A DNA stretch of 64,000 nt from CAWUIH01 sp963922495 (GTDB lineage Bacteria; Pseudomonadota; Gammaproteobacteria; Coxiellales; Coxiellaceae), in NCBI GenBank assembly GCA_963922495.1, contig CAWUIH010000001.1:62001-126000 (forward strand), written 5' to 3'. The position numbers were made by a program, and so were the translations under genes. Shown piece after piece: positions 8,640-17,764 of the stretch (the stretch's first letter is position 1; each line of letters opens with the position of its first letter). The notes below the pieces were generated by a model that made no database searches, was not told the DNA's origin, and saw nothing but the letters and a program-made list of their open reading frames with translations.

Positions 8640-10130
8640 GTGTTATTGACTCATATTGTCGTACTTCTTATCTATTTTTTAATAGTGATTGCAATTGGAT
8701 ACGTTGCATCACGGCGGACACATAATACGGCAGATTATGTGCTCGGCGGCCGTATTTTCAATCCCTATATTACTGCGCTTGGAGCCGGCGCTTCAGATAT
8801 GGGCAGTTGGCTGCTGTTAGGTCTGCCGGGGGCGGTATATTTAAACGGTATTAATCATATTTGGCTACCGATTGGATTGACTCTCGGTGCATTTGTCAAC
8901 TGGACCTACGTGGCCAAACGGTTACGAGTTTACAGTGAATTAGCACGTGATTCTCTGACGTTGCCGTTGTACCTCAGTAATCGTTTCCTAGACCGAAGTG
9001 GTATTCTACGAATGTCGATGGCGATTATCGCGCTGATTTTTTTTACAGTATATATCTCCTCTGGTTTAGCCGGGTTTGCGTTATTATTTCAAGTGATATT
9101 TCATCTGCATTATTACGTGGGTCTATGGATTGGTTTAGGGTCTATCGTCATTTACACTTTAATGGGTGGATTTATTGCGGTAAATTGGATTGATTTTTTT
9201 CAAGGTAGCCTAATGCTGTTCGCGTTGATTATTTTGCCGATTGTCATTGGTTTTCATCTGTTTGATCACCACCATCATTTCAATTTAGACGCGCGTTTGG
9301 CGATGGTGCATCTCGGTAATCTGAATCCTTTTAACAATGTGACAACCTTATCCATTATTTCACTGTTAGGCTGGGGACTAGGATACTTTGGGCAGCCCCA
9401 CATTCTGGTGCGATTTATGGCGTCGCGTAAACCACAATACATGGATACGGCTCGAAATGTGTGTATGACGTGGATGATTCTTTGTCTTGCTGGTGCTATT
9501 TTTGTCGGATTATTTGGAGCAGCGTATTATGCGCACGAACCGCTGATGAGACCGGAGACGGTATTTTTGCGAACTTCTGTATCATTATTTTCACCGATTG
9601 TATCGGGTATTTTATTGTCAGCACTATTATCGGCAATCATGAGCACCATCGCCGCACAATTACTGGTTTGTAGCAGTGCGCTTATTGAAGATATTTATGA
9701 AAAATTGTTTGATAAGGATTTGGCGCCTAAGCGGGAATTATTTTTCAATCGGATTGCAGTCATCCTAGTGGCTATTGTAGCGTTATTTTTAGCATTAGAC
9801 CCGAAAAATACTGTCTTAAAGCTTGTATCTTATGCGTGGGCTGGATTGGGTGCTGCGTTTGGGCCTACTGTTTTATTGTCGCTATATTGGAAAAAGATGA
9901 CTCGTAACGCAGCGGTGATAGGTATTTTATTAGGTGGCTTAACGGTATTGATTTGGGAGTCGCTTGCAAATGTTGGTGGTATTATGAAGCTTTATTCATT
10001 GATTCCGGGATTTTTGGTGAGTACGGTGGCGATTGTTGTCGTCAGTCTCTCAGAGTCTAAGCATCATCGTTTAAATCATAGAGTGTTAGGGCAACACGAC
10101 AATTTTGTTGAAGAAATGAAAAAGTATTAA
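8640..10130 (+). CDS. putP: Sodium:proline symporter (SSS family)
   Basis: Inner-membrane Na+-coupled solute symporter of 496 residues with about 13 hydrophobic segments. Family landmarks are DYVLGGRIFNPYITALGAGASDMGSWLLLGLPGA (residues about 32-65, the Na+ site region), SGLAGFALLFQ, TLMGGFIAVNWIDFFQG and GYFGQPHILVRFMA, all characteristic of PutP rather than other solute:sodium symporters. The start codon is GTG at 8640, just after a G-rich stretch (ACGGGGGG) that may serve as ribosome site. It converges on fau with 17 bases between stops. Proline is the likely substrate; no putA is nearby, so use for osmoprotection or nutrition is open. Confidence 0.88.
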   Translation: MLLTHIVVLLIYFLIVIAIGYVASRRTHNTADYVLGGRIFNPYITALGAGASDMGSWLLLGLPGAVYLNGINHIWLPIGLTLGAFVNWTYVAKRLRVYSELARDSLTLPLYLSNRFLDRSGILRMSMAIIALIFFTVYISSGLAGFALLFQVIFHLHYYVGLWIGLGSIVIYTLMGGFIAVNWIDFFQGSLMLFALIILPIVIGFHLFDHHHHFNLDARLAMVHLGNLNPFNNVTTLSIISLLGWGLGYFGQPHILVRFMASRKPQYMDTARNVCMTWMILCLAGAIFVGLFGAAYYAHEPLMRPETVFLRTSVSLFSPIVSGILLSALLSAIMSTIAAQLLVCSSALIEDIYEKLFDKDLAPKRELFFNRIAVILVAIVALFLALDPKNTVLKLVSYAWAGLGAAFGPTVLLSLYWKKMTRNAAVIGILLGGLTVLIWESLANVGGIMKLYSLIPGFLVSTVAIVVVSLSESKHHRLNHRVLGQHDNFVEEMKKY

Positions 10131-10147
10131 TTTTTAATCTGTAAAAT

Positions 10148-10717
10148 TTAGTAGACGTGATTTTCGCTAATTATTTTATCCATTGGGATATCCCAGCTTT
10201 GTGGCGTTAATTGTGCTACTTGTTGAAATGCATATCCCAATCCAATCAATTGTGGTTTTGAGGAGGTTCTAACTGGTTCAAGGCTGCGGTCATAATAACC
10301 GGCACCACGACCAAGGCGATTGCGTTGACTGTCAAATGCAACCAATGGTAAACAGATGAGATCAAGGCTCGTTAATGGGGTTAAGATTTTTTTTGTAGGA
10401 TCGGGTTCAGCAATACCAAATTTATTAACGATAAGTGTGTCGTTGTGATCGTAACTATAGAAGTATAAATTTTTCTGTGTACGGTCAAGTTTGGGTAAAA
10501 AACAATTTTTTCCCTGTTCCCAGCAATATTTCGCAATACGCTCAGTGGTAATCTCCCCTTCGGTGGCGAAATAAATAGCGATCGATTTCGCAGTAACAAA
10601 TTCTGAAAGCTTTACAAGTCGCTGGAAAATTTTGTTTGAGGCTACATGCACAGCGGCAATCGGGAGTTGGTTGCGCTTGTTGCGCATTTGGGTGCGTAAC
10701 TCTTGATTATCTAGCAT
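10148..10717 (-). CDS. fau: 5-formyltetrahydrofolate cyclo-ligase
   Basis: ATP-dependent enzyme that converts 5-formyl-THF to 5,10-methenyl-THF, recycling a dead-end folate (also called YgfA). Length 189 is normal. The N-terminal RNKRNQLP pattern, FLPKLDR and the signature LGRGAGYYDRSLE (about residues 135-147) followed by IGLGYAFQQV are diagnostic. It lies directly downstream of the 6S RNA gene on the same strand, the arrangement seen across gammaproteobacteria, where it is transcribed as a read-through product of the 6S promoter. Confidence 0.93.
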   Translation of the reverse strand: MLDNQELRTQMRNKRNQLPIAAVHVASNKIFQRLVKLSEFVTAKSIAIYFATEGEITTERIAKYCWEQGKNCFLPKLDRTQKNLYFYSYDHNDTLIVNKFGIAEPDPTKKILTPLTSLDLICLPLVAFDSQRNRLGRGAGYYDRSLEPVRTSSKPQLIGLGYAFQQVAQLTPQSWDIPMDKIISENHVY

Positions 10718-10723
10718 TAAAAC

Positions 10724-10918
10724 GCAAATCCTCGCAGTATCATCAACAAGCCGGAATTGAACCCTAAAAGTTCAAGTGGGACTAGCAGGCATCACATCAG
10801 GCTTCCTCGGCCATTAGGCTATTTTAGGCGTGCACAACAGTGATGACCAACACTCATTGCCCGAGCATATTCGCATCGGTTCAAATATGCGGACATGCCA
10901 ACGATACGCGAGGATTTT
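10724..10918 (-). ncRNA. ssrS: 6S RNA, regulator of sigma-70 RNA polymerase
   Basis: The segment between zapA and fau forms the closed 6S RNA scaffold: its ends pair perfectly (10 bases, 10726-10735 with 10908-10917, GCGAGGATTT in the RNA 3' arm). The RNA-sense strand carries the typical central features, including a GCCTAATGGCCGAGGAAGCC-like apical region and the paired ACTTGAACTTTTAGGGTTCAA hairpin near the 3' side. Position (zapA upstream, fau downstream) and size of about 195 nt agree with known 6S genes. 6S RNA mimics an open promoter and sequesters the housekeeping polymerase in stationary phase. Confidence 0.9.
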
Positions 10919-10922
10919 CTCA

Positions 10923-11231
10923 TTATACTACAGATTCTTCGGCTGACATAGCTTTCTCGATGCGGTTTTCCAATGCTTTAATACGTTGATTAAGAACTGC
11001 ATTATAATTATTGTACTCAACTTGGAGCTGCATCATTTCGTGACAAAAATTCAACGCAGAGACGATTGCCAGCCGTTCAGGATTATTGATGTTACCTTGT
11101 TGCTTGGTTTGTCGCATTTTTTGGTCAACTTGTTTGGCAGCTTGATGTAACGCTTGTGCTTGGTTAGGGGGGCATTTAATTTTGTAAGAGCGGTTCAAAA
11201 TGGTAACCGTGACGATATGCTCATCATTCAT
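10923..11231 (-). CDS. zapA: Cell division protein ZapA
   Basis: Cytoplasmic FtsZ-ring-associated protein that crosslinks FtsZ filaments. 102 residues, with the N-terminal beta-strand region VTVTILNRSYKIKCP, the core ALHQAAKQVDQKMRQ, ERLAIVSALNFCHEM and a C-terminal coiled coil of about 40 residues. It overlaps the preceding ZapB-like gene by 4 bases (start codon at 11231), and its stop codon lies a few bases before the 6S RNA 5' end. The gene order is standard for gammaproteobacteria. Confidence 0.9.
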   Translation of the reverse strand: MNDEHIVTVTILNRSYKIKCPPNQAQALHQAAKQVDQKMRQTKQQGNINNPERLAIVSALNFCHEMMQLQVEYNNYNAVLNQRIKALENRIEKAMSAEESVV

Positions 11232-11431
11232 GATAAATACTCCCGTAAATGAGCGACGATTTTTTTAATTTTTTGAGCGCTAGCAAAATCTTTATTGCGA
11301 TGATGTTCTATTTGGCGCTGCTGTTGGGTGAGCTTTTGTCTCAATTCGCTGTTTTCATTTTTGAGCTGTTCGAGGGTACGCAACAAACGTTCAATTTGAT
11401 ACTCAAGACCATTGATTTGTATACTGCTCAT
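11228..11431 (-). CDS. ZapB-like coiled-coil protein (TIGR02449 type)
   Basis: 67 residues, almost entirely one coiled coil with leucines in heptads (LEYQIERLLRTLEQLKNENSELRQKL pattern, residues about 9-45). Small coiled-coil proteins of this type sit immediately upstream of zapA in many gammaproteobacteria and are thought to act in cell division. The 4-base overlap with zapA indicates translational coupling. It is not true E. coli ZapB by sequence, so no gene symbol is given. Confidence 0.75.
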   Translation of the reverse strand: MSSIQINGLEYQIERLLRTLEQLKNENSELRQKLTQQQRQIEHHRNKDFASAQKIKKIVAHLREYLS

Positions 11432-11513
11432 TTTGCATCCCTGTGATTTTTTCAGGTAGTAATCTAAAATTTATGATCTAATTCGATAAGAATAAAGTCT
11501 TACTATGGATAAA

Positions 11514-13313
11514 TCAACACGCACTATCCGGGGTAAGTACTGCTGTTTCTAGGTTGAGCCACGCTAGAACAGCTTTATCAGTGATATGCGGTGCTATTCG
11601 TTGAAAAACCTTTTGATGGTATTCGTTGATCCATTGAATTTCTTGAGCGGTTAGTGCCTCGTAATTAATTAATTTACGGCAGTAAGGGATCATCGTTAAG
11701 TCATCCAATTGATAAAATGGGCCATGACCAGTTTTACTGTTGTTGCGTGAGTAGACTTCTTGAATTAGACAAAGATTTTCAATTCGGATGCCATATTCAC
11801 CAGTGAAATAAATTCCAGGCTCATTACTAACGATCATGCCGGCTTGTAGTGGATACGTATTTAGATGCGTAATCCCCTGCGGACCTTCGTGGACACATAA
11901 GTAGCTACCTACACCGTGACCTGTCCCGTGGCCGTAATCGATACCCTGTTGCCATAGGAATTGATGTGCTAGCGCGTCCAAATGAATACCTGCACGTCCT
12001 TTTGGAAAGATTGCATGACGTAATGCCAAATGTCCTTTTAAAACAGCGGTGTAATGGCGCCGTTGCGCGTCGGTTGGTTCGCCAAGGTGAATCGTACGAG
12101 TCACATCGGTAGTGCCGGCATAGTACTGGCCGCCGGAGTCAATCAGTAGTGGTGCTGTGTCATCGATGGTGATATCGCTGGAGTCTGAAGCAGAATAATG
12201 GATAATGGCGCCATGGGGTCCAAAACCGGCAATTGTAGGAAAACTCAGATCAACGCACAAAGGGTTGTCGCGTCGGAATTGTTCCAACCGATCGGCAGCC
12301 GAGATTTCAGTTACACCGTCTTGCCAATGATTTTCGAGCCAATGCAGAAATCGTACCACTGCAACCCCATCTAAGAGGTGTGCTTCACGTGCGCCGCGTT
12401 GCTCGGTGGCATTTTTAATTGCTTTGGCAGTGATAACCGGTGAGGGCTGTTCAAACCGCGTGGTATGTTCTAGCTGCTGTGCTATCCAATAGCTAGCACT
12501 GTTAGGATCAATCCATACAGTGCCATGTAGCTGCTTTAATGCGTTTTCAAATTGTGTATACGCTTTGACCTTAATGTTAAGTGTGGCGAATTGTGTGATG
12601 ACTTCCTCTGAGATTTTTAGCTCGTCAACAAATAATGTTGCATCAGAAGCGGTGATAATGGCGTAACTGATGACCAGTGGATTGTAAGCCACGTCGCTAC
12701 CGCGAATATTGAATAGCCATGCGATGGCATCTAAGGTGTTGAGTACATGTGCATCAGCACGTTGTTGTTTCAGAGTATCTCGTAGCTGCTGTAATTTATC
12801 GCTCACACTGCGACCAGCGTAAATTTCTGGAAAAATATTCAAGCTATTTTGAGGAATGGTCGCTTGATCCTGCCAAACGTCGTCAATGAGATTGTTTGCA
12901 ATCGTCACTAACTCCCCACCGCATTGTGCTAATACACTTTGAAGCAGGCGGGCCTGCGTTAGGCTGATTACTTTGGGATCAACACCCAGTGTAATGGCAT
13001 CGCCAGTGGCTGTTAACCATTGTGCTAATGTGGGAACATCGGTTTGACCCGATCGCATCAATTCAAAACAGCTTGCATCGAGTTGTTGTTCTGCTTGTAA
13101 ATAATAGCGGGCATCAGTCCAGAGATAGGCTTTACTTTTTCCGATCAACGCATCGCCGGCAGAGCCGGTAAAGCCAGAGATCCAGGCGCGACGCTGCCAG
13201 CATTCCGGTATGTACTCGTTTTTGTGCGGATCGCTAGATGGCACTAAATAGTAATCACATTTTTGCATTAAGTTGCGAAGTTTTTTAAGGCGTTCGGCGA
13301 TGTGTTGTTGCAT
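11514..13313 (-). CDS. pepP: Xaa-Pro aminopeptidase (M24B family), long three-domain form
   Basis: Metallopeptidase that removes an N-terminal residue before proline. The pita-bread catalytic domain is complete: aspartates in LLIDSGGQYYAGTTDVTRTIH (about residues 390-405), histidine in GHGTGHGVGSYLCVHEGP (about 463) and glutamates in IVSNEPGIYF and YGIRIENLCLI. At 599 residues it belongs to the long form with two N-terminal creatinase-like domains plus a C-terminal extension (ending after EIQWINEYHQKV), related to the cytosolic eukaryotic APP1 type. The E. coli PepP is about 440 residues. It occupies the usual pepP slot before ubiH, but is transcribed away from it; the ygfB gene usually found beside pepP is absent. 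Confidence 0.88.
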   Translation of the reverse strand: MQQHIAERLKKLRNLMQKCDYYLVPSSDPHKNEYIPECWQRRAWISGFTGSAGDALIGKSKAYLWTDARYYLQAEQQLDASCFELMRSGQTDVPTLAQWLTATGDAITLGVDPKVISLTQARLLQSVLAQCGGELVTIANNLIDDVWQDQATIPQNSLNIFPEIYAGRSVSDKLQQLRDTLKQQRADAHVLNTLDAIAWLFNIRGSDVAYNPLVISYAIITASDATLFVDELKISEEVITQFATLNIKVKAYTQFENALKQLHGTVWIDPNSASYWIAQQLEHTTRFEQPSPVITAKAIKNATEQRGAREAHLLDGVAVVRFLHWLENHWQDGVTEISAADRLEQFRRDNPLCVDLSFPTIAGFGPHGAIIHYSASDSSDITIDDTAPLLIDSGGQYYAGTTDVTRTIHLGEPTDAQRRHYTAVLKGHLALRHAIFPKGRAGIHLDALAHQFLWQQGIDYGHGTGHGVGSYLCVHEGPQGITHLNTYPLQAGMIVSNEPGIYFTGEYGIRIENLCLIQEVYSRNNSKTGHGPFYQLDDLTMIPYCRKLINYEALTAQEIQWINEYHQKVFQRIAPHITDKAVLAWLNLETAVLTPDSAC

Positions 13314-13324
13314 TCGATTCTCTG

Positions 13325-13346
13325 TAACATGAAAATATTCATGTTA
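13325..13346. promoter_or_regulatory. 9-bp inverted repeat upstream of pepP
   Basis: TAACATGAA and TTCATGTTA separated by four bases (AATA), 11 bases before the pepP start codon on the minus strand. It could be an operator or a 5' mRNA hairpin limiting pepP translation. No run of T follows on either strand, so a terminator is unlikely. Confidence 0.4.
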
Positions 13347-13512
13347 ATGTATTTTTAAACGGTGTGCGAGGGCATGTGCCAATAAGCAATAAATTCTTTT
13401 GAAATTTAAAAAAGCTTACAGCGACAGTAGAAGTCTTAAATTTTCGATGCTGTCCTGAATAGCCTGCTCGTGATTCGCTCCCACTAGCGAGGCATATGCC
13501 GACGATGTTACG

Positions 13513-14757
13513 ATGTCACTCATGTCAACTGCAAATTTACAATCAGATATTGCTGTTATCGGCACGGGCTTAGTCGGTACGGCTTTTGCAGTAGCCTTAC
13601 AACATCAGCACATCGATCTAACTCTGCTGGAAAAACACTTGCCCGATCTGACTTCGGCGTCAACGCTAGACAAGCGACCAATCACGTTATCCTACGGTAG
13701 TGCATTGATTTTGCAAACCCTAGGTGTTTGGGAAGCGCTTAAAAAAACTGCCTGTGCCGTTCAGTCTGTTCATGTTTCTGAGCAGGGAGCTTTGGGTTGT
13801 GCCAGTTTTCACGCCGAAGATTTTTCAGTACCTGCTTTGGGTTATGTATTACCTTTTTCCGCATTGCAACAGCTGCTATATCGACGCGCCGCGCGACAGT
13901 CTAATGTGAGTATTGTCAGTAGTGAAGAAATTCGCACTTTGGAGTGTAATCAACAAGGAGCGCATATCGACTATGTTGCGGCACATCAGTCCAAGCGATT
14001 AACGACGCAGTTGCTGGTTGCTGCTGATGGCACGCAATCCACGACCCGTAAGTTATTAAATATCTCTGCGAAAGAGTTGCCAGCTACCGAAGTAGCTTGG
14101 GCTATTGAAGTTGGGTTTGAAAATGAACACCAAGGTGTCGCCTATGAGCGTTTTACAGAAAAAGGCACATTTGCATTACTGCCAGTGTTTGAAAAAAATA
14201 ACTGTCGCTTGATTTGGTCAATGCCGCAGGAGCAATTCAAACAAATCCAGCAGTGGTCAGATGATCAGTTACGACGACAAATTGAAAGCGTTTTTAAATC
14301 CAGATTAGGGGCTACAACCAGTCTAGCGCGTGCACAAGCGTATCCGTTAAAAATGTTATTTGTTGAGCAACAAGTGCAACCTGGCCGAGTATTGTTGGGT
14401 AATTCAGCGCATACTTTATACCCCATTGCAGCACAGGGATTTAATCTCGCCTTGCGTGACGTTGCGGCACTCAGCGAAGTGTTGGTTGAAGCGCGTCATG
14501 CAGACATCGCTTTGGGAGACTTTGCGATACTAAAAAATTATTTAAAATGGCGCAACAAAGATCAGCGTCGGACTGCATCAGTTACGCAGGGCATCGCAGC
14601 GAGTTTTGGGTTGCAACACCCGTCATTGTTAAAAAATCTACGTGGCGCTGGTTTGTTGACCCTGGATATGTTGCTGCCAATGAAACGACTCTTTGGTAAA
14701 CGCATGATGGGTCTCGCCGGTCACTTGCCGAAGCTGATGTGTGGCATAAAACTTTAG
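13513..14757 (+). CDS. ubiH: 2-octaprenyl-6-methoxyphenol hydroxylase
   Basis: FAD-dependent aromatic hydroxylase of ubiquinone synthesis. 414 residues with the N-terminal dinucleotide fold IAVIGTGLVGTAFAVAL (about residues 13-29), the mid-domain LLVAADGTQSTTRKLL and the second FAD motif LLGNSAHTLYPIAAQGFNLALRDVAAL (about 295-321). The Tyr-Pro-x-Ala-Ala form of the last motif, plus gene order before a second hydroxylase, favours UbiH. The start could equally be the in-frame ATG at 13522; neither has a strong ribosome site. The next gene follows 11 bases later, so they form an operon. Confidence 0.85.
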   Translation: MSLMSTANLQSDIAVIGTGLVGTAFAVALQHQHIDLTLLEKHLPDLTSASTLDKRPITLSYGSALILQTLGVWEALKKTACAVQSVHVSEQGALGCASFHAEDFSVPALGYVLPFSALQQLLYRRAARQSNVSIVSSEEIRTLECNQQGAHIDYVAAHQSKRLTTQLLVAADGTQSTTRKLLNISAKELPATEVAWAIEVGFENEHQGVAYERFTEKGTFALLPVFEKNNCRLIWSMPQEQFKQIQQWSDDQLRRQIESVFKSRLGATTSLARAQAYPLKMLFVEQQVQPGRVLLGNSAHTLYPIAAQGFNLALRDVAALSEVLVEARHADIALGDFAILKNYLKWRNKDQRRTASVTQGIAASFGLQHPSLLKNLRGAGLLTLDMLLPMKRLFGKRMMGLAGHLPKLMCGIKL

Positions 14758-14768
14758 GTTGAATAATA

Positions 14769-16001
14769 ATGCAATTTTCAGTGATGCACGAAAAAAATTC
14801 TGTAGCCATCGTAGGGGGTGGCATGGTTGGCTTGGTATTGGCGGCGCTGTGTGCCAAGCAGCAAATGGATGTGGCTATCATCGAATTGAATCCGCCAAAC
14901 CTAACGTGGTCAAGCGATGAATGGACGGGGCGGGTTAGTGCGGTTAATGCTGTCTCACAACAGCTACTAAAAACTCTTGATATTTGGCATAAATTACCTG
15001 TCAGTGCGGTTGCGCCGCTACGAAAATTGGACGTTTGGGATACGCTGAGCAAGGGAGCGATTCAATTCGATAGTGTCAGCGTTGGTAAAGCGATGTTGGG
15101 TGCGATTGTTGAAAATCGCGCATTAGTGAAAGTACTATGGGAAACACTGCAGCAACATCAGTGTGTGAAATTTTATTCCCCGGCACAAGTTGCAAAAATT
15201 ACGGTGCAATCCCAGCAGGTGGAAATAAAATTAGTTGATCAAGGGGCCATTAAGGCAAGTTGTGTGGTTGGCGCGGATGGGGCACATTCGTGGCTACGAC
15301 AGCATTTAAAATTTCATATTATCGAAAAACCGTACAATCACCATGCGATTATTGGTGTGGTAAAAACACAACACCCTCATCAATTCACCGGTTGGCAAGC
15401 ATTTTTACCCGATGGTGTATTAGCTTTATTGCCCTTGGGTGATGATGTATATCACTGCGCAATGGTGTGGTCATGCGAAGCACTAAAAGCTAATCGATTA
15501 ATGAGAAATGATGACCACGCCTTTGAGCAACAAATTAATGATGATTTCGGTGATAAATTGGGACGTATTCAGTGTGAGACCGAGCGAGCGATGATTCCGT
15601 TAACCATGCGGCGGGTAAAAAATATGGTGCAATCCCGCGTAGCATTGATTGGTGATGCAGCACATACTATTCACCCACTTGCGGGGCAGGGCGTGAATTT
15701 AGGTTTTATGGATGCAGCGTATTTGGCGCAATGTTTTCATGATGCAGCGAAAAAGTCGCGTGACATTGGTCATATCACTACGTTACGCCGCTTTGAACGC
15801 GCGCGTAAAAGTGAAAATGATTTAATGCAAGCTGCAATGTGCGGCTTCAAAGAAATATTCGCATTACAGTCGCCATTCGTGGTGCCACTGCGCAGTGCGG
15901 GATTATCATTCACTAATCGCATCCCCATTTTAAAAAATACATTTATTGAATTTGCAATGGGATATGGTACTGAGATACCGGCACTCATCAATCTTAATTA
16001 A
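14769..16001 (+). CDS. ubiI: Ubiquinone-biosynthesis FAD hydroxylase (UbiI/UbiF type)
   Basis: Second FAD-dependent ring hydroxylase of 410 residues. The N-terminus has VAIVGGGMVGLVLAALCA; a central VVGADGAHSWLRQ motif and the second FAD motif VALIGDAAHTIHPLAGQGVNLGFMD (about residues 292-316) follow. Placement after ubiH matches visC/ubiI (C5 hydroxylase) in gammaproteobacteria. UbiF or a broad-specificity UbiL-like role cannot be excluded by reading, so the symbol is tentative. The start may instead be the ATG at 14784, close to the conserved dinucleotide fold. Confidence 0.8.
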   Translation: MQFSVMHEKNSVAIVGGGMVGLVLAALCAKQQMDVAIIELNPPNLTWSSDEWTGRVSAVNAVSQQLLKTLDIWHKLPVSAVAPLRKLDVWDTLSKGAIQFDSVSVGKAMLGAIVENRALVKVLWETLQQHQCVKFYSPAQVAKITVQSQQVEIKLVDQGAIKASCVVGADGAHSWLRQHLKFHIIEKPYNHHAIIGVVKTQHPHQFTGWQAFLPDGVLALLPLGDDVYHCAMVWSCEALKANRLMRNDDHAFEQQINDDFGDKLGRIQCETERAMIPLTMRRVKNMVQSRVALIGDAAHTIHPLAGQGVNLGFMDAAYLAQCFHDAAKKSRDIGHITTLRRFERARKSENDLMQAAMCGFKEIFALQSPFVVPLRSAGLSFTNRIPILKNTFIEFAMGYGTEIPALINLN

Positions 16002-16082
16002 ATATTAATTTTTTGCGATTAAATTCACCGCACATCGCACGTGCTACTTTCGCAACTTGAATTATTTAAATGGAGATATGGT

Positions 16083-16967
16083 ATGCAAAACTATCAGTTG
16101 AAAAAGGGAACTACTGTTGAAAATCCTAACATCTATCCCCTAGTAGAGGGGCCTATTTGGATCGCTGGGTTAGTCGTGTGTGCTTGGTTAGTATACGATC
16201 AATTGAGTAAAAGAGTTGATCGAGAAGGTGACTTAGCTGCCATTCTTGATCCAGAAGATGTGGAGCCGCAAATAAGACGTAATCTCTATGGTTATACGTT
16301 TGGCTTATGGGGTGCAGCTGCTTGGATGACATTTTATACGTGGGTGCGTTCAACAATCGTGAACATTTCCTATAAAAGTACTTGGTCAACACCGCATGCC
16401 TATTATGTGATGATTCGTGCTGTCCGTGCTGTGGGTGTCAGATTGGGTTGCGTTTCAGCTACTGATGATGTGACTTCTTTGGCACTAGAAGGTGGAAGTG
16501 ATCAAAAAAACCAATCAGTTGGGTTGTATGGGAGAGTAACAGCTGAAGCTGGGTCCAATGAGCAGGCTGATGTTAACGCAATTCCAATCTATCCGGCCAA
16601 CGCCTATACGCAATCAGCATCTAATCTCTTATTAAGTACAGGTACTTTTAGCGCCGCGGTTTGTGTTTCCCTGATACCGATGCTATGGCGATTGAAGGGT
16701 ATTTTCTATGCATACGAAGATCATGACGCTACAAAAATGTCTCAACAGGCGCAAACAGGCTCATTCATCGCATTCGTTATAATTTGCTCATTGAATTATA
16801 TGCAACATGAAGTGTGTAAATTTAGAGTAACATTATTGGAACAACCATCATGGTTCGGTGAACGCCCTTATCAAGCATCCGTAGCAGTTAATCCTGAGCC
16901 AGCAGATGCGGCCCCACGTCAATTTGCTTGTAAAAGATTAATCGAAGGGATTTCATTCCGCTGTTAG
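16083..16967 (+). CDS. Unknown membrane protein with four hydrophobic segments
   Basis: Not recognised. The ATG at 16083 is chosen over the GTG at 16041 because GGAG lies 7 bases before it. The 294-residue product has hydrophobic stretches near residues 24-42 (IWIAGLVVCAWLVY), 78-96 (TFGLWGAAAWMTFYTW), 185-205 (LLSTGTFSAAVCVSLIPML) and 228-243 (GSFIAFVIICSLNYM). A polar loop of about 90 residues separates the two pairs (SATDDVTSLALEGGSDQ and on). No signal peptide, no catalytic motif. It sits between ubiI and a convergent exported-protein gene, probably transcribed on its own. Confidence 0.6.
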   Translation: MQNYQLKKGTTVENPNIYPLVEGPIWIAGLVVCAWLVYDQLSKRVDREGDLAAILDPEDVEPQIRRNLYGYTFGLWGAAAWMTFYTWVRSTIVNISYKSTWSTPHAYYVMIRAVRAVGVRLGCVSATDDVTSLALEGGSDQKNQSVGLYGRVTAEAGSNEQADVNAIPIYPANAYTQSASNLLLSTGTFSAAVCVSLIPMLWRLKGIFYAYEDHDATKMSQQAQTGSFIAFVIICSLNYMQHEVCKFRVTLLEQPSWFGERPYQASVAVNPEPADAAPRQFACKRLIEGISFRC

Positions 16968-17041
16968 TGCGTTTCAGAATTTATACATAATCGACCAACA
17001 CGCTTGAGCTCTCTCACTCTGCTTCAGTGAATCGTTAAGAT

Positions 17042-17072
17042 GAAGTTGCTGCACTACTAGTGAAGCAACTTC
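17042..17072. terminator. Hairpin between convergent genes, possible terminator
   Basis: GAAGTTGCT and AGCAACTTC form a perfect 9-bp stem with a 13-base loop in the gap between two convergent stop codons (16967 and 17089). Neither strand has a T run after the stem, so it may only protect mRNA 3' ends. Confidence 0.35.
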
Positions 17073-17088
17073 AAGGGTGGAGTTAATC

Positions 17089-17616
17089 TCAGGGAGTGCT
17101 GCCGTTCGCCATAAACGCACCGGGTTTTGCGGGACGAATATGTCCATTGCTGGCGTTGACGATCACTCGTTTTACCACTCGGTGTTGTTTGCTATTCACA
17201 ATATTCACTAGATAAACGGGGACATTCTGTGAATTTCTTAATGGTAAAATACGGCCCACTTTCAATTGCTTGTATCCATCCATAATCAGTGCGGCGTGTG
17301 TAATGATCGCGGCGTCATTAGGAGATAATTGTAAATTTCGTTGTAAGCCAAGTCGCCATGGTTTGTGTGCTAAGTGGCTAGCTGCAGCAGCTGGTGACGG
17401 TGGGTTCATCGGCTGAATAAATGGACCAGGAGCAAAAGGAAAAGGCCGTGATATGGAAGCGAGGTGATTAGCATGCGGTTGGTCACTTTGCAATTGTGGT
17501 GTCACCTTGTCTTCGGAAATTTGGGTGGTTGCAAATCCAGTGCCTGCATAAATGAGGCAATAGCTGGCTGCTCCCAGAGCGATCACTGCAAGAATGGGTT
17601 TAATTCGAAGCTTCAT
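17089..17616 (-). CDS. Exported protein, PepSY-like C-terminus, unknown role
   Basis: 175 residues with an N-terminal signal or anchor segment (residues 1-29, IKPILAVIALGAASYCLIYAGTGFA). The middle is Pro/Ala/His-rich and probably flexible. Residues about 110-165 (HAALIMDGYKQLKVGRILPL, VPVYLVNIVNSK, VVKRVIVNASNGHI) have the strand-turn pattern of PepSY-type domains, which often inhibit or sense in the periplasm. It is divergent from the OmpR/EnvZ pair with 148 bases between them, which suggests it may be regulated by, or signal to, that system. The domain call is tentative. Confidence 0.6.
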   Translation of the reverse strand: MKLRIKPILAVIALGAASYCLIYAGTGFATTQISEDKVTPQLQSDQPHANHLASISRPFPFAPGPFIQPMNPPSPAAAASHLAHKPWRLGLQRNLQLSPNDAAIITHAALIMDGYKQLKVGRILPLRNSQNVPVYLVNIVNSKQHRVVKRVIVNASNGHIRPAKPGAFMANGSTP

Positions 17617-17764
17617 TTAGTGTGTTCCTCATGACGATTATTCAATTTCTGTTTATTCTACGAAAAAAATATTACGTTCATATGACGTATCACTTGTTAT
17701 GTGTTTCAGTATTGTTACAAAATGTCTCTTGATAAGGGAAAAATAAAGCAGTAAAAATCAAGCT

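Noticed and set aside
14582..15052. 156-codon minus-strand frame across the ubiH/ubiI junction
   Set aside because: Lies antisense to two well-supported hydroxylase genes; composition is typical of a shadow frame.
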